Shown here in pieces: positions 36,201 to 49,307 of a stretch of DNA of 64,000 nucleotides (positions are counted from its first letter, which is position 1; each line of letters opens with the position of its first letter). The position numbers were made by a program, and so were the translations under genes. A model generated the notes under the pieces. That model worked only from the letters and a program-made list of their open reading frames with translations. It did not search any database and was not told where the DNA came from. The DNA comes from Rallus limicola (lineage: Eukaryota; Chordata; Aves; Gruiformes; Rallidae), in the NCBI GenBank assembly GCA_022605955.1, contig JAKCOZ010000016.1, positions 13,272,001 to 13,336,000 on the forward strand. Direction: 5' to 3'.

Positions 36201-37350
36201 CTCCACTCTTCAATTTGCTTCATAAATTACTATTAACTTATATGTTTGCTCACCTTCATATCCTTGAAGAAAAATGGAAGATCCAGGTTTTGGCAGACCA
36301 TAGGGACCTCTGCTGACAGCTTCTATACAGACGGTCATCTCTGGATGAATGGAATTGGTCTTGCATGATACCTGAGAGCTTCAATTACTCAAGATTAAGG
36401 TTTCTATCTGATCGAGTGAATCTGATGATCCATCATCACCTGGCAGAAAGGCTCCATTTCCAGGCAGGACACCAGAGTTATCTGAGCCTCTGAGTGACCC
36501 CTGAGTATGACAACAAACAGAGCACGTGTTAGTCTGTGTCACCTACAGACAGAATTCTCCATTTTGCCATTTAAACAGCAGGTTTTCTCTGGTAAAAAAA
36601 CTCACACTCATCCCTTTTACTTCACATTTCAGTTAGTGCTTTTCCCCTTGTACTACAGAAGAGGACCATAAGGGGAGCTGCTGGTCCAACAGGGATGCTC
36701 TCAGCAAGCACCCATCCCCAAAACGCTCTCACAATCTGTCTTTAGAGCTACAATAGGCAAATTCCTGTGCTATATTTTCGTTGATGTGTGCATTTGTGTA
36801 CCCCTCTGCACAGATGAAAAAGTATTTTTTTTAAAGAAACAAATAACTTCCCTGATGACCTGTACATCACACAACCCCCTCCACTAGACAGGTTTTCAGA
36901 GTAAATGGTAGACACAAAAATATATTTAGGGAAGTAAATTTTTACTCCCTTTTCCCACACAACACGCTTCGGCTGCTGAGAAATCACTACTGAAAAATTT
37001 TCAATAACCATAATTACAACCACCTCTAAATTAAAATTTCTATTGCAAAGTTTTCCTGCCTCATTCTACTGTTTACTAAAATAGAGCTGACTCACAAAAG
37101 GATCTTTAGTAATTATTTGCAAAGAAAACAGCTCAGTGTAAATGGTAATTTTAAATGGCTATATGTTTTTAACTTTAGCTACACTAACCCTTTAAATTAT
37201 TATTTCAATAATTTTTTCCTCTTGCTGCCACCAGTGAAATATTTTATATATATGCTTGATCTCTCTTTGTGAAAGAAATTCCAATTAAATTTTTTTGCCA
37301 TCCATTTTTTTTAGTTTATGCTATTCTGTTCTTGCATCTCAGAAGTGTTC
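33285..37350. other. Intergenic sequence, no gene seen
   Basis: Mixed-composition single-copy-looking DNA. Overlapping open frames at 34,717-35,175 (both strands) have no recognisable product. No repeat family was identified. Confidence 0.45.
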
Positions 37351-39180
37351 AACTAACCTGGAACCATTTATTCCACCCAGTCCCTTCAGAATTATCTCTG
37401 ACTCAATGAGGTGACCTCTTAATTTCCTCTCTTCCACTACAGTCCTGCTTTCTCTAAGAAATAACTGAGGGTTGTCTCTGCCCTCTTCCCATACTAACAT
37501 TGGTTATGAACCTTAACTGTTTATACAGTAACTTTAAAAAAAACCCCAAAACCTCAACCCAGAGACTGGTCTTTTAAACATTACCATAATACTGACATCT
37601 CTCACCCATATCCGATGTGTGAAGCCTCTGTATTTGCATTTCACAGTTTGCCGGGTTTCTTATTGTCCTCGTTCTTTATATTTGTTGTTGAAAACTCTCC
37701 AGCCTTACTGCTAACCATTGGTTTGTGCCATCTCTGAAAACATAGTTTACACATTCTTCATTTGATTGCAAGCTCATTGTCTTTCCTGTTTTTCCATTGT
37801 GTCTTCTCAGAGCATTAAGTCAGCTTTTAAAAACTAGCCCTACTTCCACGTACAAATGTCATTGTACATCTCTCGGTTTTCTCCTTCTAGGGAGGATTTA
37901 CATATGCCTAGTGTTTGGAACTACACAGGATGATGAAGAACAAGATGCATATTACTTAGGAGTGTATCCAACCCAAAACTGCCTGTACAGAAGCTCTGTA
38001 TGCCTGATTTTTCATACTGTATTTATAATAGAAGAATTTGTGCTAGATTATATATGGCACAATGAACACAAGCACTAGCAGAGCACTGAGAGACCTTGCT
38101 TTGGCAGATTCTCTCTCCTCAGACTGCTCTACTTGTTAAATTTACCATTAAATGCCCTATTCAACAGAACGAGGGTGCAGCCTCTCATCACTGCTCCTCC
38201 TCACCAGCCTCTACTTGGTCTCCCAGAACAAACTAGCAAAGCAGTACACAGTACACGAGGAAACAGAAACTACTATGTGCACAACTGCTATGTGCAAAAC
38301 TCTTCTCTTGTAACTACAGACTACCCAAATCATCTGCCATGACTTAAAATCCACCAAGGATTAAGTCTTTAACTATACTTCAAGACATTGGGCATTTCCA
38401 GCCAGCCACCATTTCCCATGACATGTTCAGCACCTTCGTGTCTCCTCCTGTGTGCTTTAACTTCTCACAGAAATCTGGGTTGATTTTTAAAAAGTTCTGG
38501 ATTTTGTCACCATTGAGGGTAAATATTAATTCTTTTTTTTCTTTTTTCCACTTTCCATGTCTCTTATTTGTATTATACTTGCCTCCAGTGAGAAAACTGA
38601 GTCAAAATGTTTAACATCTGTACAAGACTTATCTCTCAACCAAAGGTAGGTTACCTTTGCAATGTCAAACTCTACTGCTTTCTCCAGTGACCTTGTTTCT
38701 TTTGTATTCAGAAAATCTCTCATTTATCTTGGTCCTCTGCACAAAGTTCTTTCATTTTGCTCCTTTTGCTTCCACTCATCCCTTTGGTCAGCAATCTTTC
38801 CATTTTCCCCACCAGTTTTGTCTTACAGATGATTGAGATATGCATTTCAGCAGTCTCAACCATTACTTTATTTATCCCAAATAAATATCCATGCTGGATG
38901 GCAGGTACAATTCTCTAGCTACAAAACTTTAGCTTTGAAAATCTATTTTATTTTCCATCCATACCTTTCCATGATCCTCACATTTTTTAGAGCCTGTCTT
39001 TCTTAATGCACGTGTTGATTTAATTATAAACCTCACTCAGTTATAACACCTCATATCAAGATATTCTCCCACTCTTACATCTCCAGTCATGTTATATTTA
39101 TTATACACACCTATCACAAGGATTGTTCCCTTTTTAGTCCAGCCTTTTCAGTAGTGTTCAGCCTGTGATTGGGCCACACA
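37350..39180. other. Long pyrimidine-biased stretch, origin unclear
   Basis: The plus strand is unusually pyrimidine-rich for about 1.8 kb without being a simple repeat. This could be a heavily decayed transposon in reverse orientation, but I could not match it to a consensus. It contains a POU octamer at 37,632-37,639 and a 14-bp direct duplication at 38,273-38,301. Confidence 0.35.
38273..38301. repeat. Small tandem duplication, 15-bp period
   Basis: Two copies of CTATGTGCA(C/A)AACT, at 38,273-38,286 and 38,288-38,301, differ at one base. Confidence 0.85.
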
Positions 39181-42100
39181 CCCAGACTGAACTAAAGCTA
39201 GATGAGGGGCAGTTCACATATGTTGTGTGTTTAAAGGACTCTGTGTGAAAGGAAAAAAAAAAATCTATAATGTTACCCTCAGGATTTCAGGCCATGGTAT
39301 TCCAAGTCTGAAAGAGGGAATAAAGAAACTGAAAAAGGATACACACCACTGACCAATCAATTGAAAAGCCTGGTAAATGGAAAACAGAAACCTCCCTGGA
39401 TTTGCCTTGTGGGCTGATAGCAGTGGCTTTGTATAAAAAGACAGAGCACTTATGATCTACTTTCTACTTGAGACATATAAATTAGTTTTTCTGAAGGCTT
39501 AACCCACTGTAACAAATTCTAAGGTGGTGTGGAAAAATCCCACCACTCCTCAAGATGAAGACTAAATGATGCCCTGTCTTCCATGTCTCCCGGCTCAGGC
39601 AAAGCCTGCCTCTGGGAAACTCAAAAGCTGCTGAAATGCACCAGCCTTTATTGCAAAACCAATTGGTGTTATCTGTGAGAGAGACACCTGCCTCAGGTTT
39701 CAGATGAAGAAAAGAGGAGGTCCTTACATCTTAGAGAAGGGAGCCCAGTTTCTGAGCTCCTTCCAAATGCATGGTGCCTCACCACTGGCAGTCAGCTCCA
39801 TCCCATTTTACTGTCCCAAAGCCTACCTCATTAACTTCTGGATTTGAAATAGATCTCGAGGATCAAAATTAGTGAAAACTCAGCATGTATGAGAGAGACT
39901 CTCTGGAACATAATTCCTCCAGTACTGGAGGCAAATTGCAGTAGTCCCAAAAAGTTTGAAGCATGGCATGTAGTCTCAGATCGCAGCAAGGGAGAGAGAG
40001 AACCTCTCAGAGGATCGGTTGTTTTAGGTAGCAGTGCAGGGAGCACTCTCTGACATCTTTTTTAATGCATGATTTTTCCTGCCCTTCTAATTTTCTCTCA
40101 GCTCCAGGACTGCTATAGTGGCATCCCTCATAACATAATGGGCTTTATGATGTTACATAATCATTAGCAAAAGAAAAAACCAGTAACAGACTAGAACCCC
40201 CCTCAACAAAAAAAAAAAAAAAGGAAAAAATGAAGGCAAGCCTGTCAGTCAGCCTCTTATCTCCTTCAACAACTTCCTTTGGAAACACAGTAGAGAACAA
40301 AAAAAGCCTGTGGTGCAGGTGACCTGGACCACTCCAACCAGGCCAACAGGCACATTTAACTTCATCATGACTTCTGCAAAATACTAATCCTGATTACTTT
40401 CTCACAAGAAAGTTCACAGGAGGCTTTGCAAGATCAGTCCTTCAAGACGGCAAATGAAATATTTCACTCTACGCCACTTTTCTCAAACAAGTTGAGCTTA
40501 TTTTGCAAACCCACCACTCACCTGTCCAGGACAGGGACACTTCAGGCCATAGAAGTAAATGGGCAAATATTAAGTGAGGTGACTCAAACATTTATGCAAG
40601 CAAAGACACTCTTATTTTGCCAGAAAACAAATAAAATTCAATGTTGGCAGAGTTTTATAAGCCATCCCACTTCACTTGGTTTTTCCACTTCTTTTTCACT
40701 TGAAAAGCAAGGTGACCTTGGTGACTGCTGAGGTCACACACAACTGCTCAGGACTGAACCACTGTTCTCAGGACTTGATTTGGTCAGGGCATCTAGAGGC
40801 TAACTCCTCAGCAGGAGCTGGGGGCAACAGGAAGCAAAACATTAGAAGTGCATGTCAGGCATGCGACAGGGGTAGAGAAAAGATGAAGCAACCCTGGCCT
40901 TTTGTTTTATTCTTGTAGAACATACACAAATAATACTCTCTGTTACTTAAATAAGCCTATAAAAACATAAGGAAAGAGAGCTTGAGGTTACTTTGTTTAT
41001 ATTACAGGCATAGAAAAGTCCTACCTTGTTATCTGAGTCACGTCACGTTCTTCTGCTCTTCAGGTCAATTGCTACCAGATTTCTCAGAAGCTGGAAAGAG
41101 ACAATGGAAAAGATAAATTCTAATGGACTGGATAACCATCTTCCTTCAAAACAATGCAAGAATAGTACTGGGACTATACAAAACCTACTTAATTTTAATG
41201 ACAGATTTACATCAGAACAAATCAGGTGTTACCAAAATGCATAGTTTAGCTATTTTGGCTTGTGATTCTTGGTCTTTTTGTGTACAACTTCAGTGATATA
41301 ACTTGATAGGGAAGACATTGAATGGAGACTAGAAGCAGATAGCTCTGTTCCAGAATGAGGCACGTAAAGGTTGTACAAATGTTTGGTGGATGGTGCCCTA
41401 ATTCATTACAGAACGGGATTCATATACTTACAGAGTGAAAAGCTCGGATTAGGCACACAACATAATTTCCATTATGTTAATGTTGCTTTAAAATATATTG
41501 CACGGAGTGCTGCAACAATCAAATTATCAATTATAATGTCTACTCAGAGTAGAAAAGTGTTGCAAACAGAGGGCTGATTACTGCTTCAGTACTTCCAATC
41601 TGCATACTCATTGTTTAGTACAGGGAAAACAAATTATCTTGTGTTGGCCCTAGTTCAAATTTAATTAAATGAGTGCAAAGCAATTATAATAAAGTACAAT
41701 AGTATAGTAATGAAAGGAAAATAACTCATTAACCTATTAATCTTTATTTATGTTCCTCTCAAATAAGTATGTAATTTCTTTATCACTGCATCCCATAAGA
41801 AATAGCAGGCTCTCACTGCTCATGGTCTGCTTTAGCAGGGCTTATTTTCCTAAAGATCATTGTATGACTTCACTGTTACTATTTATATAGATTTTATTTA
41901 ATGTGTCTGATTTTTCTCCTCTCCCTTACACAGTATATTTTAAAACCTTTTCCCACATATCTCTGATGTAGATTATAAACCTGTTCTCACCCCCCTTTTC
42001 TTTTAACACTTGTCAGTTCTGAAAGGTAAACCTCTCTAGGAGCATTGGTATGCTTCTGTCATTGCGTAAGGGAGGGAGCACTCCCAGAACATCTGCTATA

Positions 42101-43371
42101 AAAGACGGTCTTACATTAAGACATAAGATGAAAGCGTATTATTTTTAAGAGGACCTGACACAACTATTGCTTTACAATCTTTATGGGTATAACTGCCTAC
42201 CCCATATTTCCAAATGTGCTTTTTCAGTCCTCCATTCCAAGTTTTATCTAGGTTGCTGAGCTGCTTTGTTATTCTGACAAATCTCAACTTGGAGGAAAAA
42301 CAATATTTTCAGACGATTACTCAAATATTATACTGCGGTGTATTTTAATTGTGCTTGCTGTACGCTGGCTGTCATTATTACCTTATCTCTCCAGAACTGG
42401 TTTTGTTTTCATTGACATCTTACATTCTAGTGTGTACTTTTAATGTCACACACCAGTGCTTAGCTTATTGCAGCCAGTCAGGGTTGACTCTGTCCTTTCA
42501 CTAAGCTGAGCCACTCACAGAAAAAAGAAGCCACAACCAAACAAAAAAACCCTCAAACTACAGTCAAAACTAAGCTGCGAGGAAACAGTAAGATTATCAG
42601 CAAAATTTTTTACTAAGTAGCACTTTCTTTTTTTAGGTTGAGGAAACTAGTAACATTCCCATTCCTTTTTTTCCTACTAAATAAAATGAAGTAGAGGTGG
42701 TACTGTACCATAAGCAGTAACCAAAGTGTATCCCAAAGAGTGGGCAGAATTGCTCACTGCTATATAAACCATAAGAAAATTAAATTATAAGAACTACAGC
42801 TTTAAAATATAGTCTTCACTTCTGAATGCACAAGTGTAATTACTGGCACTTAGAGAAGACCAGAGGTACCAGTATAAAACAGATAATCAACAGAAATGTG
42901 ATTCCAAATGTACATAAAAAGGATGAGTAAAGGTTTCTTTTGAAAACTGTGAAATAAAGCCTTCACAAAAGAGTTTGCAAAGTCAGATGTCCCTAGGCTT
43001 TTTCCTTTCCGTGTGTGGACCCCGTGCAGGCAGGGTCCAATCCTACTGCCTTATAAGATTGGAGCAGAATAGCTTCCAAAAAGTTATTAACAGATTCTCT
43101 GAGAGGATTGTAGAGGTGCAAATTTACAGCTCAGATGGCTGAGAAACATACAAGTTCACCATATCTTTCCTCTTCACACATAGCAAAAAACTTCTGCCTT
43201 GTAGAGTATATTTCTGGTTTCACAATCTGCTGCTGAGAACTCTTGTTAGCAAGAAATGGAACTCTTTAATCTTAATGACACTTAATGAGTCACTCTATTC
43301 TTTGCACATTTTTAACACTCAGTTCTTTATTTCACACTTATTGCTCAATTCTTGCTTTTATATTATTGCAG
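39181..43371. other. Intergenic sequence, no gene seen
   Basis: A TATAAAAA motif at about 39,432 lies in a stretch (39,180-39,800) that may be an old LTR, not provable by eye. An A15 run is at 40,208-40,222. A weak MIR/L3-like stretch occurs near 40,700-40,790. Confidence 0.4.
40208..40222. repeat. A15 homopolymer
   Basis: Fifteen consecutive A residues followed by GGAAAAAA. No retroposon body upstream was recognised. Confidence 0.9.
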
Positions 43372-43550
43372 CACTCGTACTGCATTAATACAACCGTGCG
43401 GGGAGCTGTGCATGGCTGGACGGTGTTGCTGGGGACAAGTGACACCGCGTGCAGTGACATCGCCACTGGCCTGTTGGAAGGAACGCTCAAGAAACACAAA
43501 GCCATCACCAATAGGTGGCACATTCGCGTCTCGCAGAGTACAGTGCCACC
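43372..43550 (+). other. CpG-retaining, exon-like island, unidentified
   Basis: A strong acceptor-like pyrimidine run ending TATTATTGCAG at 43,371 is followed by about 180 bp of much higher GC and CpG than the AT-rich flanks. The frame in step with the acceptor is open (part of 43,285-43,632) and reads VRGAVHGWTVLLG and onward without recognisable domain. Possible donors (AATAG|GTGGCA near 43,514) are weak. Both strands are open here. It could be an exon of an unknown transcript, a fragment of a GC-rich gene or a young insertion. Confidence 0.25.
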
Positions 43551-44273
43551 ATTCTTCTTGTTTGATTGTTTTTGTTTGTTTGCTTTGACAATGATTCATG
43601 TTTTAATTACAGTGTTTCAACATGTGAAGTAACTAAATCATTAAAAGAGGAAGAAAGACAAAAAAAAATAAAATTCCCTACGTACAACCCAGAATCTCAC
43701 ATGAATCGTCATCATTTTTAGTCCAGAGTTAAACACTTGTTATCAAACTAAATTAATGTTTATTCTTTGTGTAGAGCATGTTGCAAGTTCACGACTATAC
43801 TAAGCTGCAGGGAGTGCAGAGGATCAGAAATCCACGGTAATTAAAAAGACCATCATGCCAAACCCAGACTGAGTTTCACTCAAGTCAGCTTGTGCTTGAA
43901 AGATTTGGCTCCATCATTATAAGTCATAAACATACCTGCCAGAGCATCAGACATGTTGGGGGATGCTTGGCGGTGGTGGGAATTAGGACAACCTCTCCTC
44001 AAGTACCTGGGCACAGGGAGGTACAACCAGTGCATGATGACCTCTCCAAGTTTTGATCCTTTACACCTTACTCTTCAGTGAGAAGGAATACCTAAACTGA
44101 TTTTTCCTATTTATCAGATGCAATCTCAGGGTGACACAAGATCTTGCATCAGATGGAACCCCTCTAGTAAATAAACACAGCAACACAGAGCCTGCAACTT
44201 CCTTAAAACTGCAGTTTGTATGACTGTGGATATTTTCAGGTGCAGGCATATATCTGTCACAAGCAGAATATAA
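43551..44273. other. Intergenic sequence, no gene seen
   Basis: AT-rich with a TTTG-type simple patch near 43,559-43,582. Nothing else was recognised. Confidence 0.5.
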
Positions 44274-44311
44274 ATGTATATGTATATGTGTATATATATA
44301 CACACAGACAC
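44274..44311. repeat. (TATG)n/(TA)n/(CA)n microsatellite
   Basis: Run of TATATG, TATA and CACA units of alternating purine and pyrimidine, similar in kind to the one at 28,029-28,064. Confidence 0.9.
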
Positions 44312-44696
44312 CTCATTTTTTCATAACTGGGTCTCAGATGTACTTCTACTGATCTTCAGAATAACAGAAGAGTGCAGATTCAAAATAATAAAAAAGATAA
44401 TATATCTTCTAGAAGAAAGAAGTGAAGACACTGCACATTGCCTGTCACAAAGAATGTATTTAATCCATGCTCTTATTTATAGCATCAAAATGTTTTTGAC
44501 AGTAGTAAGGAGAGTAAAAAGTCAACAAACATGAGACAAAGACAAGAAGCAAAACTGTACTCAATTTAACTCAGAGAGCATTTAAAGGGACATTGATCAT
44601 GTAAGAATATATGAAGTATATATTTAAAAGTTAAAGCTGTCAACTATTACGATGACACTCCTGTTGTGCACCATAACATACTATTCACCTAATTTA

Positions 44697-44795
44697 CTCT
44701 AACACCTACCAGTGTAAATCAATAGTTATTCCACTGACAACAATGGAATTTTTCTGGTGTACAATTGATGCGAGTGGTGAATTTGACCCTATATC
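44697..44795. repeat. Palindromic ancient amniote repeat
   Basis: Two imperfect inverted arms, 'ccagtgtaaatcaatagttattcca' and 'tggaatttttctggtgtaca' types, flank a centre like 'ctgacaacaatgg', followed by 'gtgaatttgaccct'. I recognise the pattern as a common amniote interspersed repeat. The family name is uncertain. Confidence 0.5.
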
Positions 44796-45963
44796 TGCAA
44801 ACCTTCCATTAAAGAAATAATTAGTGTACACAGGTGTTGTTTTTCCCTAGTAATTGATGTGCAAGTCTAACCACTTCTAAAAGCTGGCCATTTGCTTGAC
44901 AGACAAGAATTTATTTTCCTCAGTAATGAGCACAATTTCATATGGATGGACTTTTTTTCCCCCCCCCACAAAATAGGCAATCTATATTTCAGCATTCAAT
45001 CTTTCTCATGCCAAAACCTCAAATGGCCCCTAAAGATCATATGCAACCCCACTGAGTCTATGCAAGATACTGCAACTAGCCCTACTGCAAGGCAATGCCT
45101 CGGGCACCGGAACACACAAATTCCTGAAGATCTGGAAATGTGCCAAGAATACCAAGCGTTTGGAGACTACTGCCCTGAGTTCATACTGGAAAGCTTCCAG
45201 GAACCCAGAAATATTTCAAGGCAGGCACCAGAAACCAAGAGGCAAAATGACCAAAAGACATTTTTTCATGTTTATAGCTGAATAATGACAATGGTTTGCA
45301 CACCAGCCCTCCCTCTTTTGGCGTGGTGCAGTTTAGGACAGCGAGAGCAGGGACACAATGGCTGGTGATCAGACCAACCTTATGGATGTGATCATGCTTT
45401 GGCCAGCAGGTCCTGCAGCTGTGAATCAATACTTTTGTCTACTGTAAGAATTATCCTTCCTAGATTAATTCCCAGCATCAAAATTAAGAATGTCAACTCT
45501 AAAATGAGATTTTCAAGATCACAGTGAATTAATGGATGATGAAAGGACTGAGTCATTTACATTGCAATGTAACACTGTCCCACCACAAAGGCTTAAAACG
45601 ATCCTAAAATATTTCATGAAACTTGTCAGTGCCGTTTTAATGCTTCCATAAATGTGCTTCGAACTTTTCATCTGGAATATTCTACAGCTTATATTCAGTT
45701 TGATATTCTACATACCGAAGAGGGTCATATACTATTAGGATGAACATGGACATCAAGACCTAATCTTACAGGGACTGCTTGAAATTTGCCAGCCTCACCA
45801 AACAAGTAGCTCTAGCAAAACCCCCTTAAAGTCACTATTTACAAAGTGTGATTCAGCTGTTTAATGGTGACAGGGAATTCAGTATGCAGTCCAGATGGTT
45901 GTGCAGATAACAAATCTAGCCTGGCTTTTTGATGTTATGGACAGGCTGACTGGCTCACACTAA

Positions 45964-46003
45964 GATAGACAGACAGATAGATTGATAGATAGACAGACAG
46001 ACA
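45964..46003. repeat. (GATA/GACA)n microsatellite
   Basis: Ten or so mixed GATA and GACA units. GATA/GACA arrays are common in vertebrates. Confidence 0.9.
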
Positions 46004-46309
46004 TTGGCCTTCTCTTCCTTAAACGGTTTTGCTGTTACTACACATTTTAGAATAAAAAAATTCCACCTATGCACAGACCTGATTAACCTACGGGAGAGAG
46101 CCGAAAACACAGGCAGGCTTTTATTTTAAGATTTCAAGTTCAGATGCTTCTGTTGTCCCCTCAGGAAAGAAAAGGGCAAGGATTGAGTTCGAAAACCTAT
46201 TCAATAATAGATCTTAAGCTCTAAGCTAGAAAAGGACAATTCTGGGCCAGCACAGTGATTCCCCAACAGCTGGTATATGTACTTTGTAGTACTACAAGCT
46301 TTTGGCAAA

Positions 46310-46535
46310 GAAACTCAGCTGACTCTGGATTCTATTCCCAGTGCTGCCTTTCCCCAACTTTTAACCCAGGGCAATTTACCTAACTTATGTCTGTTCCTGG
46401 TTAGCCATCTGGTAAATAGATAATATAATTGCATCCTTTATAGGCTCATTGTGGGGCTTAATTATTGAACGTCTTTAAGATACATCAAGGTTCTTGGTGA
46501 AGAGTTGTGCAATCCATTAATAAATAATAAGTGGC
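46310..46535 (+). mobile_element. Near full-length MIR-like SINE
   Basis: The order of blocks follows MIR: 'tctggattctattcccagtgctgcc', 'gggcaatttacctaactta', 'catctggtaaatagataatataattgc', 'cctttataggctcattgtggggctta', then 'aagatacatcaaggttcttgg' and a terminal 'taataaataata'. It is the most complete of the four MIR-like copies in the window, though diverged, with the core and 3' LINE-like tail recognisable. Confidence 0.65.
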
Positions 46536-49307
46536 GGAGGTGGGGGGGTGTGCTAATGGGGGGAAGCATAAAGCTAAATTGTTGCATAGGAGAAACAGCC
46601 AAACTGAGGCAGGAGAAATGCAGGCAAGTGATTAGTTGGTATGATGCAAAAAAGAAGAGAGCAAAGTCACTAAATTAATTTCACTTAGAAAAGATAAAGA
46701 ATGAAAATGGGGTAAGTTGAAATGACAAAAATCTGACCTTGGACAAATAGGAAAGGACAGACCTGGCAAAACAGAGCAAGCTGTGTGTCACTGGAGAAGT
46801 GTCGAGGTGGGGCTGAGCCAGGAAGTTTAAACTGACTGGAAGGAGAACTTCTCCGTGCTTTACAATTCATCTTTCATTCTGTTCCAGTTTGCTCATTTCT
46901 TCACAGCGCAGCTTACAGAGATTGTTCTAATGGATGGCAGTGCCACGGGGCATATGCCCTCTTCTATTGCATCTGAAGTGGGTGGCACCTCAGGGAGTTG
47001 ACAGCTTCTCCTGAATGTGTGGCATTTCTGGGACAGACATCTGCACAGACATCTCTCTAACAGCCTAAGGGAAGCAGCATTGACTCCCTTCACCAGCCCC
47101 ATCATCTGCAAATTACATCATACGAACTACTTTCACTTCCGAAGCATAATTGCCGTAAGTGATCCATTGATTGCTATCTGACACTTAGTTTTTCTGTTCT
47201 CATTTCCCAGATGTTTCTGGTTTTGTCATCACTCTCAACTCCATTTTATCAGAGATGTGACAACATACATTGAAAGGACACGGCCATACTGCAAAGAAAG
47301 GATTATCAGATAAACACAGTGGAGTCATAGTGTTTAAACAGGGTTATCACAAATTTAATAGTTTGCAAATGAAACAATTAGCTTACTGTTTATTCAACTC
47401 TCATCAGAAAAGTTCCTTTCTATACTGGATGTTTCATTGCAAAGGCCATGTGCTTTAGATAGCATAGCAGCAAACAAAATCTTTTCAAGTGCTCTAATAT
47501 TTTTGGAAGAATAACAGATGTTTATTTAAAGAGAGGGTTGTTTTCCTTTTTTTTCTGAAAGTCCTTTTTTAAAATGGAAATCTTTGGCTAAAATCAGGTT
47601 TATAAGACCACCAATTTTATCTTTTGCTTGTTTCCCCTAATTTTATGTTAATGCACCTTCCTAATATAGTGAATAGCCTTTGGGGCTACCACTGGATTCA
47701 GTTCTCTAGCCCCTGTTTAGCATTATAAAAGTGTGTTGATGTGAACAAGGAGATGGGTTAGTCTGCACAGGAGGAAATCAAGACAAAAATATTTTTTTTT
47801 CCAACTTTTTCTGTAATTAAACTGAAGCAAGGACCTAGCTCTCAGATTATTTTATTAGCTTGTTTCCAAATTTATAGAAGTAGTGCATTATGTAGGCAGG
47901 GTACCTTTTATGTCAAGAAAATTGAGAGATTGAAAGACAAACAAATTCCACACGATCTGTATACTAGCACTTTACTACAGCATTTCTCCTGTACTTTAAA
48001 GGCACAGTCTAACTGGGGGGGCAATGGTGGTGTTTGGACCAAGATCTTTTCTACCAATATGGATGGGGTCTTCTCTAGTACACAAAGATAACTTCTGATT
48101 TTCAAGAGCATTTTAACCATACTGAAGAATGTATCTCAAAAAAAACCAGAGAGAGTCATTAGAAGAAAAACAGCATCCCACAAGGAGGAGAAGGAAGACC
48201 TCATTTAAGACTGATTTTGTTTCACGCAGTAAATTTGGAAAAAGCATTTGGCCTCCTCACTTGGTACTGAACACTAAGGCTTGCTCAATCTTGTTTTTAA
48301 AAGTATGAATGACTCAGAAGAATTCCATGCCTTTTAGCAATAAAATATTAAGTATGAACACTAAGCTTACCTTCTGTCCCTCCGCTCCTCATCTGCCTGC
48401 TATTGACAATGAAGGTGCATCACTCCCACTAAAACTTCATTCCAGCTTTCATGTTTTTCTTTGAAAAAAAAGCAGGTGAATCCTTGATCTGCAAAAGATA
48501 AATGTTATTTTGTTCTAGTCTGTCTGACCAGTCTATCAATGACAGTCATTCATCTGCTGTGGAAAAGTTAACAGTGGACCATGAATTTGCTAACATTGCA
48601 TCTGCTGGTACATTTTTCTCTGATAGTAAGTGAGGCATAATAAACCTTGATCTTTTTTATACACTACTGTTTGTTTGGAAAGTATGATTCATTGGCTATT
48701 TGCTACTACACATTGTTCCTCTGCAGAATCACAATCTACAGTCACAACAAATTTCTTCCTTAGATTCAACAAAACACACTATTTATTATTCTTAAAAAAT
48801 AACAGTATAACAGAGAAAACTCCATGTGAAAATTTTAGGCCTGCATTTTCAGCGCTGACACCTGCTGAGTGACACATCAGAGAAAGAGAGCCTATTATCA
48901 CCATAAGAACTCAAGAAAATTCTTTCTGAATTCCAGTAAATATCTTCCCTTTCAACAGCTTTTTCAAGATATATGAATGTGATGAAATTCTGTGTTCTGT
49001 ATGAGCGAAAGCACTTTCGTTTGCATTCAGCAAGTAACAATCTGTAACCCCCAATGATAGTAGAAAGAGTATTTGTCTTCACAGTCCTCCGTGGAAGTTG
49101 TGTGAACACCTCTGTCAAAACTTCTCAGCTTAAAAACTACGTTGGTGATCATTTACACATACACACAATCATTTAGGAGAAGTATTCTTAGACCTTTCAC
49201 TGCCTGTGCAGTGGCATTTTCCTAACAGCACACGTATCAATAAATCTGCTTCACAAACAGTGTACTGAGCTGCCTTTTTCTCTAACATACCAATGACTCA
49301 CCTTCTA
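46536..49307. other. Intergenic AT-rich sequence, no gene seen
   Basis: No gene or recognised repeat. Open frames are short. Confidence 0.5.
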
